Below, in pieces: positions 44,698 through 52,708 of a stretch of 64,000 nucleotides of DNA. Each line of letters opens with the position of its first letter. The stretch's first letter is position 1. Position numbers and translations under genes: made by a program. A model generated the notes under the pieces. It was given only the letters and a program-made list of their open reading frames with translations, had not been told where the DNA came from and ran no database searches. Source of the stretch: Terrimonas ferruginea DSM 30193 (GTDB lineage: Bacteria; Bacteroidota; Bacteroidia; Chitinophagales; Chitinophagaceae); the NCBI RefSeq assembly GCF_000425585.1, contig NZ_AUDS01000009.1:295538-359537 (forward strand), written 5' to 3'.

Positions 44698-45705
44698 TTA
44701 TGCCTTACGTTTGTTGTACCAGGGAAGAATAAGAAAACTGATCAATCCACCCACCAGGATCACCAGCGTTTGGGCGATCCACAACAACCAGCCGAAGGCC
44801 GCGGCGATGCTTTGCTGCAGGCCGTACATCTCCATTGTTTTTTCAATGATAAACGCATAGGCACCGATGCCGCCGGGCGTGACGATCATGCCGATGCTGC
44901 CGGCAGACAATACAGTCAACGCTTCAGGGAAACCGTAATGCTGTGTCGCTTCCAATGCCAGGAAACCGATGTAACCGCTGGTGAGATACAAAGCCCAGAT
45001 GCAAAGTGTGAGCAGCAGAAATTGTCCGCGTTTCTTAAGATGACGGATGGTGGTGAGGCCTTCCCAGATGCGCATGCCGATATTGCGGAACAAGCGGAGA
45101 AGATCACCGAAATTCTTTTTCTTAATGATCATCCAGGCGATGATGGCTATGATGATCAGGCCACCCAACACCGGTAGGATGAATTGACCCCAACCGCCGG
45201 ATTGCTCTGTTGAGGCTCCTTCTTTAGACACAAACACGGTGTCGCTCAAGCGGGCATATAGTCCTGGTTGGGTAATGATGGTAAGTCCGAATACGATCAG
45301 CAGGCACATGGCATCTATCAAACGTTCGAGAACGATGGTGCCCACCAGTTTATCTGCGGGAACTTTCTCATAGCGGGCGAGGAGGGTACATTTCAGTACT
45401 TCGCCGAGTCGCGGGACGGCCATATTGGCCAGGTAACCGATAAGTACGGCGAGAAAAGTATTGGTCTTATCTGTTTTATAACCGAGTGGTTCGATGAGCA
45501 AACGCCAGCGCAGTGCGCGGATATAATGGCTCAGGAGCAGCATACCGAATACCGGTATGGCGAGGTAGAAGCGTGCATGCCGCAGTGCATCCTTTATTTC
45601 CTGCCATTTTTGTGCATCGATATTCCGGACAGACAACCATACCAGGAATACTCCCAGTCCCAGGAAGAGGCAGTACTGCAATATGGTTGAAAGGCGCTTG
45701 GGCAA
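44698..45705 (-). CDS. Flippase-like membrane protein (LPG synthase TM region/UPF0104)
   Basis: 335 residues with about eight membrane helices. The LPG_synthase_TM family signatures are visible: LLLSHYIRALRWRLLIEPLG, IGYLANMAVPRLGEVLKCTLL, GTIVLERLIDAMCLL and the late SIGMIVTPGGIGAYAFIIEK. Family members are integral membrane proteins near lipid-modifying enzymes; transport or flipping of a lipid-linked compound is possible but unproven. It follows panD on the same strand across a 188-bp repeat-filled gap. Confidence 0.85.
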   Translation of the reverse strand: MPKRLSTILQYCLFLGLGVFLVWLSVRNIDAQKWQEIKDALRHARFYLAIPVFGMLLLSHYIRALRWRLLIEPLGYKTDKTNTFLAVLIGYLANMAVPRLGEVLKCTLLARYEKVPADKLVGTIVLERLIDAMCLLIVFGLTIITQPGLYARLSDTVFVSKEGASTEQSGGWGQFILPVLGGLIIIAIIAWMIIKKKNFGDLLRLFRNIGMRIWEGLTTIRHLKKRGQFLLLTLCIWALYLTSGYIGFLALEATQHYGFPEALTVLSAGSIGMIVTPGGIGAYAFIIEKTMEMYGLQQSIAAAFGWLLWIAQTLVILVGGLISFLILPWYNKRKA

Positions 45706-45711
45706 GTGGGG

Positions 45712-45888
45712 AAGTTGTAAGTGTTAAATAGTAAGTTTTAAGCGGTCGCGAAGTTTCGGGCGAAGTGTAAACAGCCTTTGCTCTTTATCTATCGTCAATT
45801 CACTATTCACACACTTCCTGCTACCCGGAAAACAGGTTTGTGAAAACACGACCAAGGCGGGGCCATTCACGATTGACGATTCACGACT
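45712..45888. repeat. Heptamer arrays between the flippase-like gene and panD
   Basis: AAGTTGT, AAGTGTT, AAATAGT, AAGTTTT, AAGCGGT (45712-45746), then a CGAAGTTTCGGGCGAAG word, and ATTCACG-type heptamers (about 45796-45815 and 45867-45888). Two heptamer families lie side by side with no gene. Confidence 0.75.
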
Positions 45889-45893
45889 AATCC

Positions 45894-46238
45894 TTACAAC
45901 CGGTTTCCTTCTTTGGGAAAACAGATCCACGGTTTGAACTCTTTGGCCTTTTCAAAGTCCATGGCAGCATAAGAAATGATTACTACCACGTCGCCCACCA
46001 TACCGCGGCGGGCGGCCGGACCATTCAGACAAATAATACCGGAACCGCGTTTTCCTTTAATAATATATGTTTCGATGCGTTCGCCGTTGTTGACATTCAC
46101 CACCTGTACTTTTTCGTTTTCGATCATGTTCGCGGCTTCGAGCAGATCTTCGTCGATCGTAATGCTGCCGACATAATTCAGGTTCGCCTCCGTAATAACG
46201 GCCCGGTGAATCTTGGATTTCAGTACTTCAATTTGCAT
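45894..46238 (-). CDS. panD: Aspartate 1-decarboxylase proenzyme
   Basis: 114 residues. Self-cleavage occurs between Gly24 and Ser25 in YVGSITID, generating the pyruvoyl group. Lys9 and the later LNGPAARRG block complete the active site, and the family end VVIISYA is present. It makes beta-alanine for pantothenate. It lies 163 bp downstream of panC on the same strand, with an octamer element between them. Confidence 0.97.
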   Translation of the reverse strand: MQIEVLKSKIHRAVITEANLNYVGSITIDEDLLEAANMIENEKVQVVNVNNGERIETYIIKGKRGSGIICLNGPAARRGMVGDVVVIISYAAMDFEKAKEFKPWICFPKEGNRL

Positions 46239-46296
46239 AATGGGTGCAAAGGTAGAGAGAAACTGCGAGTTTGCTTCGGGTTAAACCGAAGCAAAC

Positions 46297-46408
46297 AATG
46301 TGAAAATTTGTAAATGAGTGAGTTCAACACGCAAGTGCAGTGTTTATTAAAAACTCCATTTTCACACCCCGAGACTTCGGGCCGAAGTCTCGGGCACATT
46401 TTCACATT
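46297..46408. repeat. Octamer-type element with internal 27-bp palindrome
   Basis: The outer arms AATGTGAAAAT (46297-46307) and ATTTTCACATT (46398-46408) are inverted. Inside the right part is a perfect hairpin: 13-bp arms CCCGAGACTTCGG and complement around one G (46368-46394). The right arm contains the panC stop codon. Read in the panC direction the order is ATG-TGA-AAATGTG then CCCGAG..., matching the galK 3' end. Confidence 0.85.
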
Positions 46409-47253
46409 ATCATATTATCGATCAGCCTCACCTCGCCGAGAAACGCGGCGGCCAGCGCCACCAGCGGGCGTTTGCCATCCCATTCGCCCACAGGTTGCAA
46501 CGTGCGGGCGTCGGCAATTTCGATGTAATCGGGGCGGAAACCCTGCGCTTCCAGGTTGCTGGCGGCTTTTTGTTTCAGGGAAATGAGATCGCCGCGATGA
46601 AGTTGTTCACGGATGGCTTTTAGCTCCCGGTAGATGGCGGTTGCCTGATGGCGCTCCTCCGGAGAAAGCCGGAGGTTACGGCTGCTCATGGCGAGGCCGT
46701 CGGACTCGCGTTGTGTAGGGCAGATGTGTAAGCTGATGTGCCCGTTCATGCCGGTCAGTTCCAGCAGCCGGTCGATCACCATGCATTGCTGGTAGTCTTT
46801 CTGGCCCATATATAAGTTGTCGGGCTCTGCCATTTTCAATAAGCGGTGAACCACCATGCATACACCCTGAAAGTGGCCTGGCCGGTAAGCGCCGTCGAGC
46901 ACGGTTTCCAGGAATCCCAGTTCGTAATGAGGGGCGGAGGGAGGCAGGCCTTCGGGATACATTTCTTCCACGGAAGGGAGAAACAAAGCTGTGCAGCCGG
47001 CTTTTTCCAGTAAATCGATGTCCCTATCCAATGTATTGGGATACTTGGCATAATCTGCCGGATCGTTGAATTGGGTAGGATTGACAAAAATACTGACCAG
47101 GGTAAGCGCGTTGCCGGCGGAAGCGGCTTTCAGCAGGGATAGATGTCCGTCGTGCAATGCGCCCATCGTAGGCACAAAGCCCGTTTGCAGCCCTTTCTCA
47201 GCAGCGTCCCGGCGCCATGTCCGGAGTTCGCCGGCTGTCTTAAAAATGATCAT
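46402..47253 (-). CDS. panC: Pantothenate synthetase
   Basis: 283 residues. Motifs: FVPTMGALHDGHLSLL (the HxGH ATP site), SIFVNPTQFND, GAYRPGHFQGVCMVV, NLYMGQKDYQQ and the SSRNLRLS KMSKS-like loop. It joins pantoate and beta-alanine with ATP. Its last residues before the stop (DNMIM) run into the octamer element, which supplies the final ATG and TGA. A TATTTTTA box at about 47262-47269 (minus) could be its promoter. It is divergent from the glycogen-synthase-like gene. Confidence 0.97.
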   Translation of the reverse strand: MIIFKTAGELRTWRRDAAEKGLQTGFVPTMGALHDGHLSLLKAASAGNALTLVSIFVNPTQFNDPADYAKYPNTLDRDIDLLEKAGCTALFLPSVEEMYPEGLPPSAPHYELGFLETVLDGAYRPGHFQGVCMVVHRLLKMAEPDNLYMGQKDYQQCMVIDRLLELTGMNGHISLHICPTQRESDGLAMSSRNLRLSPEERHQATAIYRELKAIREQLHRGDLISLKQKAASNLEAQGFRPDYIEIADARTLQPVGEWDGKRPLVALAAAFLGEVRLIDNMIM

Positions 47254-47310
47254 AAGGCTGTAAAAATAACCCGGTTTTCAGTTCAGTCGCGGGTTTTCAC
47301 GATAAAATAG

Positions 47311-47318
47311 TAACTTTG
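47311..47318 (+). promoter_or_regulatory. -7 box of the glycogen-synthase-like gene
   Basis: TAACTTTG, exact TAnnTTTG match, ends 38 bp before the ATG at 47357. Confidence 0.6.
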
Positions 47319-47356
47319 CCAACCTTTTTGACAAAGATTCATCTAAACGGGAAAGC

Positions 47357-48169
47357 ATGTCTGCAAAGAAAAGAATATTATTTATTGCCAACGAAATGTC
47401 GCCCTACCTGGAGTTGACGGAGTTCTCTGAAATCGTCAACAAGCTAGCGATCAAGGCGAATGACAGTGGCTACGAGGTGCGCTGCATCATGCCCCGGTTC
47501 GGCACGATCAATGAAAGACGCCATCGTCTTCATGAAGTTGTCCGTCTCTCCGGTATTAATGTATCCATCGATAACGATGATATGCCGCTTCAGATCAAGG
47601 TGGCTTCTCTTCCAAGCGCGCGTTTACAGGTTTATTTCCTTGAAAACGAGGAGCTTTTTAAACGCAAATTCGTTTTTCATGACGAAGAGGAAAAATGGTT
47701 CGACGACAATGATCTGCGTACCGTCTTCTTCTGCAAAGGCGCACTCGAAACCGTGAAAAAATTCGGATGGCCTCCGGATATCATCCATTGCAGCGGCTGG
47801 ATGACAGGATTGATCCCCGCTTATCTCAAGACCATTTATAAGAAAGAACCGGTATTTGCGCACAGCAAGATCGTGTTCACCGTGGGCCAGAATACCTTTA
47901 AGGAATCCCTGGGTGCCGACTTCATCAAAAAAGCACTGATCCATCCGAGCCTGAAAGAAAAAGACCTCGAACCTTTCAAAGAAGGAACAAATACGGCTCT
48001 TTTCCGCGGCGGTGCCACTTATGCCGACGCCATCACCTTTGGAGCGGAAAATGTAGACAAGAAACTGATAACCGAATTCTCCAAAGTAAGAGGCAAGAAA
48101 ACCCTGCCTTTCAACGAAGAATCCGATTTAACAGAGTATTTACAACTCTATGGCGAACTTGCGGGATAA
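47357..48169 (+). CDS. Glycogen/starch-synthase N-terminal-half protein (GT5-like, probably not a standard synthase)
   Basis: 270 residues corresponding only to the N-terminal Rossmann half of GlgA: ILFIANEMSPY, GYEVRCIMPRFGTINERRHRLHEVVRL, FFCKGALETVKKFGWPPDIIHCSGWMTGLIPAYLK. A canonical GlgA has a KTGGL loop with the ADP-glucose-binding lysine after the first strand. Here that place reads ELTEFSEIV, so the motif is absent. The whole C-terminal GT-B half is also missing, with an ordinary stop and no frameshift remnant. It is therefore likely a non-catalytic or regulatory relative. Divergent from panC; DUF4270 follows. Confidence 0.85.
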   Translation: MSAKKRILFIANEMSPYLELTEFSEIVNKLAIKANDSGYEVRCIMPRFGTINERRHRLHEVVRLSGINVSIDNDDMPLQIKVASLPSARLQVYFLENEELFKRKFVFHDEEEKWFDDNDLRTVFFCKGALETVKKFGWPPDIIHCSGWMTGLIPAYLKTIYKKEPVFAHSKIVFTVGQNTFKESLGADFIKKALIHPSLKEKDLEPFKEGTNTALFRGGATYADAITFGAENVDKKLITEFSKVRGKKTLPFNEESDLTEYLQLYGELAG

Positions 48170-48222
48170 GTTTATCTAACACCAAAACAAGGCAGATAAC
48201 CCTAATCATCAATTTAACTTTT

Positions 48223-49704
48223 GTGAATAAACGATACCTTATTCCAACACTGCTGTTTTTATGTGCTGGTTCTATCCTGTGGCTGTCTTCCTGTAAAAAG
48301 ATCAATGAAGCCACGGAACTGGGAGATGATCTGATTCCACCGGTGGATAATATCACTACATTCGATACCACCCTGGCCATCCAGGCTTTCAATAACATTT
48401 TCGATCTTACAAACGATTCTACAAGATCTACCGCCGCCGACGAGCAATATGTTGGCCTGATTACCAATGATCCGCTTTTCGGCAGAACAGACGCCAAGTT
48501 GTTTTTTCAACTGAAGCCACCGTTCTACCGTTACGCATTTAATCAGACAGAACCCGACAGCCTGTTGCTGGACTCCGTGGTACTGGTGTTACATCCTACA
48601 AATGTATATGGCGATACGACCGTTTCACAGACATTCAATGTATACGAGATCGATCAGTCGAGCGTATTCAAATCCGACTCTGCTTACCTGATCCGCAAAC
48701 CCAACCAGTTTGCGTACAACAACCTGCTGGGTACACGCACTTTCTTCCCCAGAGGGTTTCAGGACACCGTTCGGGCATTCCGGGATACCACACCTTATCA
48801 GGTGCGGATCCGTTTGAATGATGCATTTGGTCAGCGCCTGTTGAATTACGACTCTGTGGGTGTTAACGGAGCGTACAATTCTGATACAGCTTTCCAGAAG
48901 AAATTGAAAGGATTTGCTGTTGAATCGACCAACGGTAATGCCGTGGTGGGTATCAACCTGACAGGTGCCAATACCAAGCTTGCGGTTTATTATAAATGGA
49001 AACGCCCGCAGCATACGGCGTTCGATACGGCCACTGTTGCCTACTTCAATTTTACCAGCGTATACGGAGCAGGTCAGGCCAATATCGTTACACGTGATTA
49101 CTCCGGTACAAGCTGGGCCTCCGCCGCTAACGATGAGGTGGAAGATAACCAGATCTTTATCCAGAACACACCCGGCACATTTGCCAAGATCAAAATCCCC
49201 GGCCTGATCGGCCTCAACAACCGTGTGATCCATCGTGCAGAACTGATTATGGAGCAGGTATATAACGGCCCGACCGATTCCCTGTTCTATGTGCCCGGAT
49301 CCTTGTTCGTGGATGCCTATGATCCGTCTATCTCCAAATACCGGACAGTGCCGTACGACCTGCTGATGACCTCGACAGGTGGAGCGAATTACAGTTCATT
49401 CGGAAGTTACCCGACCGTGGCTAAAGATGCCAATGGCAATACCATCCGCCGCTGGCGCTTCAACCTGACTCGCTACGTACAGCACGTGGTCAATGGTAAG
49501 CTGCCGATTTATGACCTGAGACTTTCGTCACCCAGCTATGTGATAGAAACCTATGGTATACCTGGCCTGGTCACCGATGGAACGATCGCCATTCAACCGC
49601 TCACGCCGGTGTCCGTTACAAGGGGCAGGGTGCGGCTACAGGGTGGCCAGCCGCTCAATAACCCGCAGCGGATGAGGCTCCGGATCGTATACTCCAAAAT
49701 TTAA
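48223..49704 (+). CDS. DUF4270 family lipoprotein, GTG start
   Basis: 493 residues. The GTG at 48223 is the most plausible start, since no ATG precedes the signal peptide. The lipobox is LSSC (Cys24), followed by KKINEATELGDDLIPP, close to the usual DUF4270 opening. The body is beta-rich, with repeated TxFDTT-like openings, LLDSVVLVLHPT and FNLTRYVQHVVNG, and it ends in a strand-rich domain. DUF4270 proteins are common Bacteroidota surface or periplasmic lipoproteins of unknown role. It lies 53 bp after the glycogen-synthase-like gene and is probably co-transcribed. Confidence 0.85.
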   Translation: MNKRYLIPTLLFLCAGSILWLSSCKKINEATELGDDLIPPVDNITTFDTTLAIQAFNNIFDLTNDSTRSTAADEQYVGLITNDPLFGRTDAKLFFQLKPPFYRYAFNQTEPDSLLLDSVVLVLHPTNVYGDTTVSQTFNVYEIDQSSVFKSDSAYLIRKPNQFAYNNLLGTRTFFPRGFQDTVRAFRDTTPYQVRIRLNDAFGQRLLNYDSVGVNGAYNSDTAFQKKLKGFAVESTNGNAVVGINLTGANTKLAVYYKWKRPQHTAFDTATVAYFNFTSVYGAGQANIVTRDYSGTSWASAANDEVEDNQIFIQNTPGTFAKIKIPGLIGLNNRVIHRAELIMEQVYNGPTDSLFYVPGSLFVDAYDPSISKYRTVPYDLLMTSTGGANYSSFGSYPTVAKDANGNTIRRWRFNLTRYVQHVVNGKLPIYDLRLSSPSYVIETYGIPGLVTDGTIAIQPLTPVSVTRGRVRLQGGQPLNNPQRMRLRIVYSKI

Positions 49705-49726
49705 GGCGGCTAAATAAAACGAATTG

Positions 49727-49753
49727 AATCGGGTGTTATCTTTGCACCCGATT
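49727..49753 (+). promoter_or_regulatory. metK promoter box inside a 9-bp hairpin
   Basis: AATCGGGTG (49727-49735) and CACCCGATT (49745-49753) are perfect complements. The 9-nt loop between them is T plus TATCTTTG (49737-49744), an exact -7 box, 52 bp before metK. The T-rich sequence beyond the stem makes it also a plausible terminator for the DUF4270 transcript. Confidence 0.7.
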
Positions 49754-49796
49754 TATTTTATAGACTATCCCATTACAAACAAACTAAAGTTTTCTT

Positions 49797-51050
49797 ATGC
49801 CTTACCTCTTTACTTCAGAAAGCGTATCTGAAGGACATCCGGATAAAGTGGCTGATCAGATTTCTGACGCGCTTATTGATAACTTCCTCGCATTTGACGC
49901 GCAATCAAAAGTTGCCTGTGAAACGCTGGTAACGACCGGTCAGGTTGTATTGGCAGGAGAAGTGAAATCAAAAGCTTATCTCGACGTACAGGAGATCGCC
50001 CGTGGTGTAATCCGTAAGATCGGTTATACCAAGAGTGAATACATGTTTGAAGCACATTCTTGCGGTGTGCTATCAGCCATTCATGAGCAGTCTGCCGACA
50101 TCAACCAGGGTGTTGAGCGTAAGAAAAAAGAAGACCAGGGCGCCGGTGACCAGGGAATGATGTTCGGTTATGCTACCAACGAAACCGAAGATTACATGCC
50201 GCTGGCACTCGACCTCGCACACAAACTGCTGATCGAACTGGCAGCCCTGCGTCGCGAGAACAAAGCGATCAAATACCTGCGCCCCGACGCCAAGAGCCAG
50301 GTAACCCTCGAGTACGACGACAACAACAAACCCGTACGCATCGACGCGATCGTTATCTCTACCCAGCACGACGATTTCGATACCGAAACCAAAATGCTGG
50401 CGAAGATCAAAGACGACATGATCCGCATCCTGATCCCCCGCGTAAAGAGCAAGTATAAAAAATACGCCAAGCTGTTCAACGACGGCATCAAATACCACAT
50501 CAACCCAACCGGCAAATTCGTGATCGGTGGCCCGCACGGCGATACAGGTCTGACCGGCCGTAAAATCATCGTGGATACCTACGGTGGCAAAGGTGCACAC
50601 GGCGGTGGCGCATTCAGTGGTAAAGATCCTTCCAAAGTTGACCGCAGTGCCGCCTATGCCACACGCCACATTGCCAAGAACCTCGTAGCTGCCGGTGTAG
50701 CTGACGAAGTACTGGTACAGGTGTCTTATGCAATCGGCGTAGCACAACCTACCAGCATCAACGTTAATACTTACGGTACTGCCAAAGTCGAGCTCACCGA
50801 CGGTCAGATCGGCAAGATGGTAGAAAGCATCTTCGACATGCGCCCTTACTTCATCGAACAGCGCCTGAAATTGCGCAACCCGATCTACAGCGAAACTGCT
50901 GCATACGGGCACATGGGCCGCAAGTCTGAAGTAGTGGAAAAAACCTTCACTTCTCCCGACGGAAAAGTGGTGAAGAAAAAAGTAGAACTCTTCACCTGGG
51001 AAAAACTCGATTATGTTTCCAAAGTGAAAAAAGCTTTTGGACTGAAATAA
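49797..51050 (+). CDS. metK: S-adenosylmethionine synthetase
   Basis: 417 residues, full length. Motifs: [21 protein letters not shown] with His14, the [12 protein letters not shown] loop and the [23 protein letters not shown] phosphate loop. [19 protein letters not shown] and the late YGHMGRKS complete the set. It makes SAM from methionine and ATP in the cytoplasm. It has its own -7 box and strong terminator, so it is monocistronic. Confidence 0.98.
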   Translation: MPYLFTSESVSEGHPDKVADQISDALIDNFLAFDAQSKVACETLVTTGQVVLAGEVKSKAYLDVQEIARGVIRKIGYTKSEYMFEAHSCGVLSAIHEQSADINQGVERKKKEDQGAGDQGMMFGYATNETEDYMPLALDLAHKLLIELAALRRENKAIKYLRPDAKSQVTLEYDDNNKPVRIDAIVISTQHDDFDTETKMLAKIKDDMIRILIPRVKSKYKKYAKLFNDGIKYHINPTGKFVIGGPHGDTGLTGRKIIVDTYGGKGAHGGGAFSGKDPSKVDRSAAYATRHIAKNLVAAGVADEVLVQVSYAIGVAQPTSINVNTYGTAKVELTDGQIGKMVESIFDMRPYFIEQRLKLRNPIYSETAAYGHMGRKSEVVEKTFTSPDGKVVKKKVELFTWEKLDYVSKVKKAFGLK

Positions 51051-51052
51051 AC

Positions 51053-51079
51053 AAAAACCCGCCTTCAGGCGGGTTTTTT
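51053..51079 (+). terminator. Rho-independent terminator of metK
   Basis: CCCGCC and GGCGGG pair around TTCA, extended by A5/T5 and followed by a T-run, 2 bp after the stop. Confidence 0.95.
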
Positions 51080-51125
51080 AATGTAAAAGTTACAAGTCAA
51101 AACAGCCGCCCGGTACTTCGGGAAT

Positions 51126-51263
51126 AAGTTTTAAGTTATAAGTAATAAGTGAAGAGCAACTCAGGTTCCTGAAGCCAGCTTCATCTCACGCAAAGAGGGG
51201 TGAGAAGCAAAGACTACTTCCAACTTATTACTTATAACTTAGTACTTAAAACTTATTACTTAC
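51126..51263. repeat. MITE-like element: inverted heptamer arrays with a structured centre
   Basis: Left arm AAGTTTT, AAGTTAT, AAGTAAT, AAGTGAA (51126-51153). The right arm (about 51222-51263), read in reverse, gives AAGTTTT, AAGTACT, AAGTTAT, AAGTAAT. The 70-bp centre has CTCAGGTTCCTGAAG and TCTCAC...GTGAGA inverted pairs and CACGCAAAG words like those at 34994. The right end runs into the -7 box of the Nudix gene. Confidence 0.85.
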
Positions 51264-51271
51264 TACTTTTG
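51264..51271 (+). promoter_or_regulatory. -7 box of the Nudix-rlmB pair
   Basis: TACTTTTG, exact TAnnTTTG match, 12 bp before the GTG start. It directly continues the repeat element. Confidence 0.6.
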
Positions 51272-51283
51272 TAAAAAACAGCA

Positions 51284-51829
51284 GTGGCCGAGACCCGCAA
51301 TCCCTGGACAATACTTTCTGAAAAAGACCGATACGAAAATCCCTGGATAAAGGTGACCGAATACGACGTGCTCAACCCATCCGGAGGAAAAGGTATTTAT
51401 GGGAAAGTCCATTTCAAAAATCTGGCGATTGCCGTGCTGCCGCTGGACGATGACATGCATACTTACCTCGTAGGGCAGTACCGTTTCACCATCGATCAAT
51501 ATACCTGGGAACTACCCGAAGGCGGATGCCCGGAAGGTACTTCGCCACTGGAGTCCGCAAAACGTGAACTCCTGGAAGAAACAGGTCTTCAGGCCAGCGA
51601 CTGGCAGGAGATCATGCAAATGCATTTGTCTAATTCCGTAACCGACGAATGGGCACATGTATTCCTGGCCCGCGGGCTTCAGCAAGGGCTTGCACAACCC
51701 GAAGAAACAGAACAACTGCGCGTGCGCAGATTACCTTTTGATGAAGTGTACCGCATGGTGCAGAACAGTGAAATCACCGATTCGCTGACCATTGCTGCGG
51801 TACTCAAAGTAAAATTGATGTTTACATGA
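51284..51829 (+). CDS. Nudix hydrolase (ADP-ribose pyrophosphatase-like), GTG start
   Basis: 181 residues from the GTG at 51284 (reads MAETRNPWTILSEKDRYENPWI); no ATG fits. The Nudix box is ELPEGGCPEGTSPLESAKRE followed by LLEETGL. The REUxEExGU part is intact (Arg94 to Leu102), while the first Glu of the classical GX5E part is Thr86, as in some related groups. Likely substrates are nucleoside-diphosphate compounds such as ADP-ribose. Its stop overlaps the rlmB ATG (ATGA), giving a coupled pair. Confidence 0.9.
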   Translation: MAETRNPWTILSEKDRYENPWIKVTEYDVLNPSGGKGIYGKVHFKNLAIAVLPLDDDMHTYLVGQYRFTIDQYTWELPEGGCPEGTSPLESAKRELLEETGLQASDWQEIMQMHLSNSVTDEWAHVFLARGLQQGLAQPEETEQLRVRRLPFDEVYRMVQNSEITDSLTIAAVLKVKLMFT

Positions 51830-52602
51830 AAAATTTCCGTTCTCCCCAACGCCCTAAGAAAAACACCATGATCATCGGTCAGCAGGCCGTTATCGAGGCC
51901 CTGAAAGAAGGGCGGGCGCTGGATCGTATTTATATTGATACAAGAGTGCAGGGCGCTGCCGGCGCCGCTATTCGCCAGCATGCCTCTCATGCAGGTGTGC
52001 CTGTCAATACCGTCCCTGAAGCCAAACTGAATACCTTCAATGCCGGCCCCCATGATGGTTGTATTGCCATCATCGCCCGCGTACAATACCAGGATCTTCA
52101 ATCCGTGATTTCTTTTGCCGTGGAAAAAGGCGAAACGCCTTTGTTCCTGATCCTCGACGGTATTACCGATATCCGCAACATCGGCGGCATCGCGCGTACC
52201 GCTTATTGCTGTGGTGTACATGCCCTGATCATTCCCGATAAAGGAGTAGGAGCCTTGAATGAAGAAGCACTGCTCACCTCTGCCGGGGCATTGGAACAAA
52301 TTGCCGTATGCCGTGTTAATAGTCTGGTGAAAGCCGTAGACGACCTGCGCATGAACGGCATTAAAGTATTTGCCAGTGAAATGAAAGCGTCCGTAATAGC
52401 GGCGAATGCACCACTCAACGAACCCTGCGCTATCGTATTAGGCAGCGAAGACAAAGGCATTCATCCAACCTTGTTAAAAGTGTGCGACGAACAAATCCGC
52501 ATTCCGATGGCTACCGATTTTGAAAGCCTCAATGTTTCCGTTGCTACCGGCATGCTGCTCTACGAAGCCGGCCGCCAGCGCGGATGGGCGGTTGAGGGAT
52601 AA
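51826..52602 (+). CDS. rlmB: TrmH/SpoU family RNA 2'-O-methyltransferase (RlmB-like)
   Basis: 258 residues. The N-terminal substrate-binding domain (MIIGQQAVIEALKEGRALDRIYID) is followed by the SPOUT knot. Its three motifs are LDGITDIRNIGGIARTA, AIVLGSEDKGI and SLNVSVATGMLLYE. The domain order and size fit RlmB, which methylates G2251 of 23S rRNA in E. coli; other TrmH-type targets cannot be excluded. The ATG overlaps the Nudix stop. An octamer element starts 3 bp after its own stop. Confidence 0.88.
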   Translation: MKNFRSPQRPKKNTMIIGQQAVIEALKEGRALDRIYIDTRVQGAAGAAIRQHASHAGVPVNTVPEAKLNTFNAGPHDGCIAIIARVQYQDLQSVISFAVEKGETPLFLILDGITDIRNIGGIARTAYCCGVHALIIPDKGVGALNEEALLTSAGALEQIAVCRVNSLVKAVDDLRMNGIKVFASEMKASVIAANAPLNEPCAIVLGSEDKGIHPTLLKVCDEQIRIPMATDFESLNVSVATGMLLYEAGRQRGWAVEG

Positions 52603-52604
52603 TT

Positions 52605-52704
52605 AAAAATGTGTAAATGTGCCCTTCCTGCCGGAATGGGCCATGTGAAAATGAGTTTCGTAAATCATTTACACATTTGCACATCTTCACATTTACACAT
52701 TTTT
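52605..52704. repeat. Octamer-type element filling the rlmB-HMG-CoA lyase gap
   Basis: The left arm AAAAATGTGTAAATGTG (52605-52621) and right arm CACATTTACACATTTTT (52688-52704) are exact 17-bp complements. The left part continues into CCCTTCCTGCCGGAATGGGCC, a near-palindrome. The right part is an octamer array, ATTTACAC, ATTTGCAC, ATCTTCAC, ATTTACAC. The element spans the whole gap to 5 bp before the next ATG. Confidence 0.9.
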
Positions 52705-52708
52705 GGCT

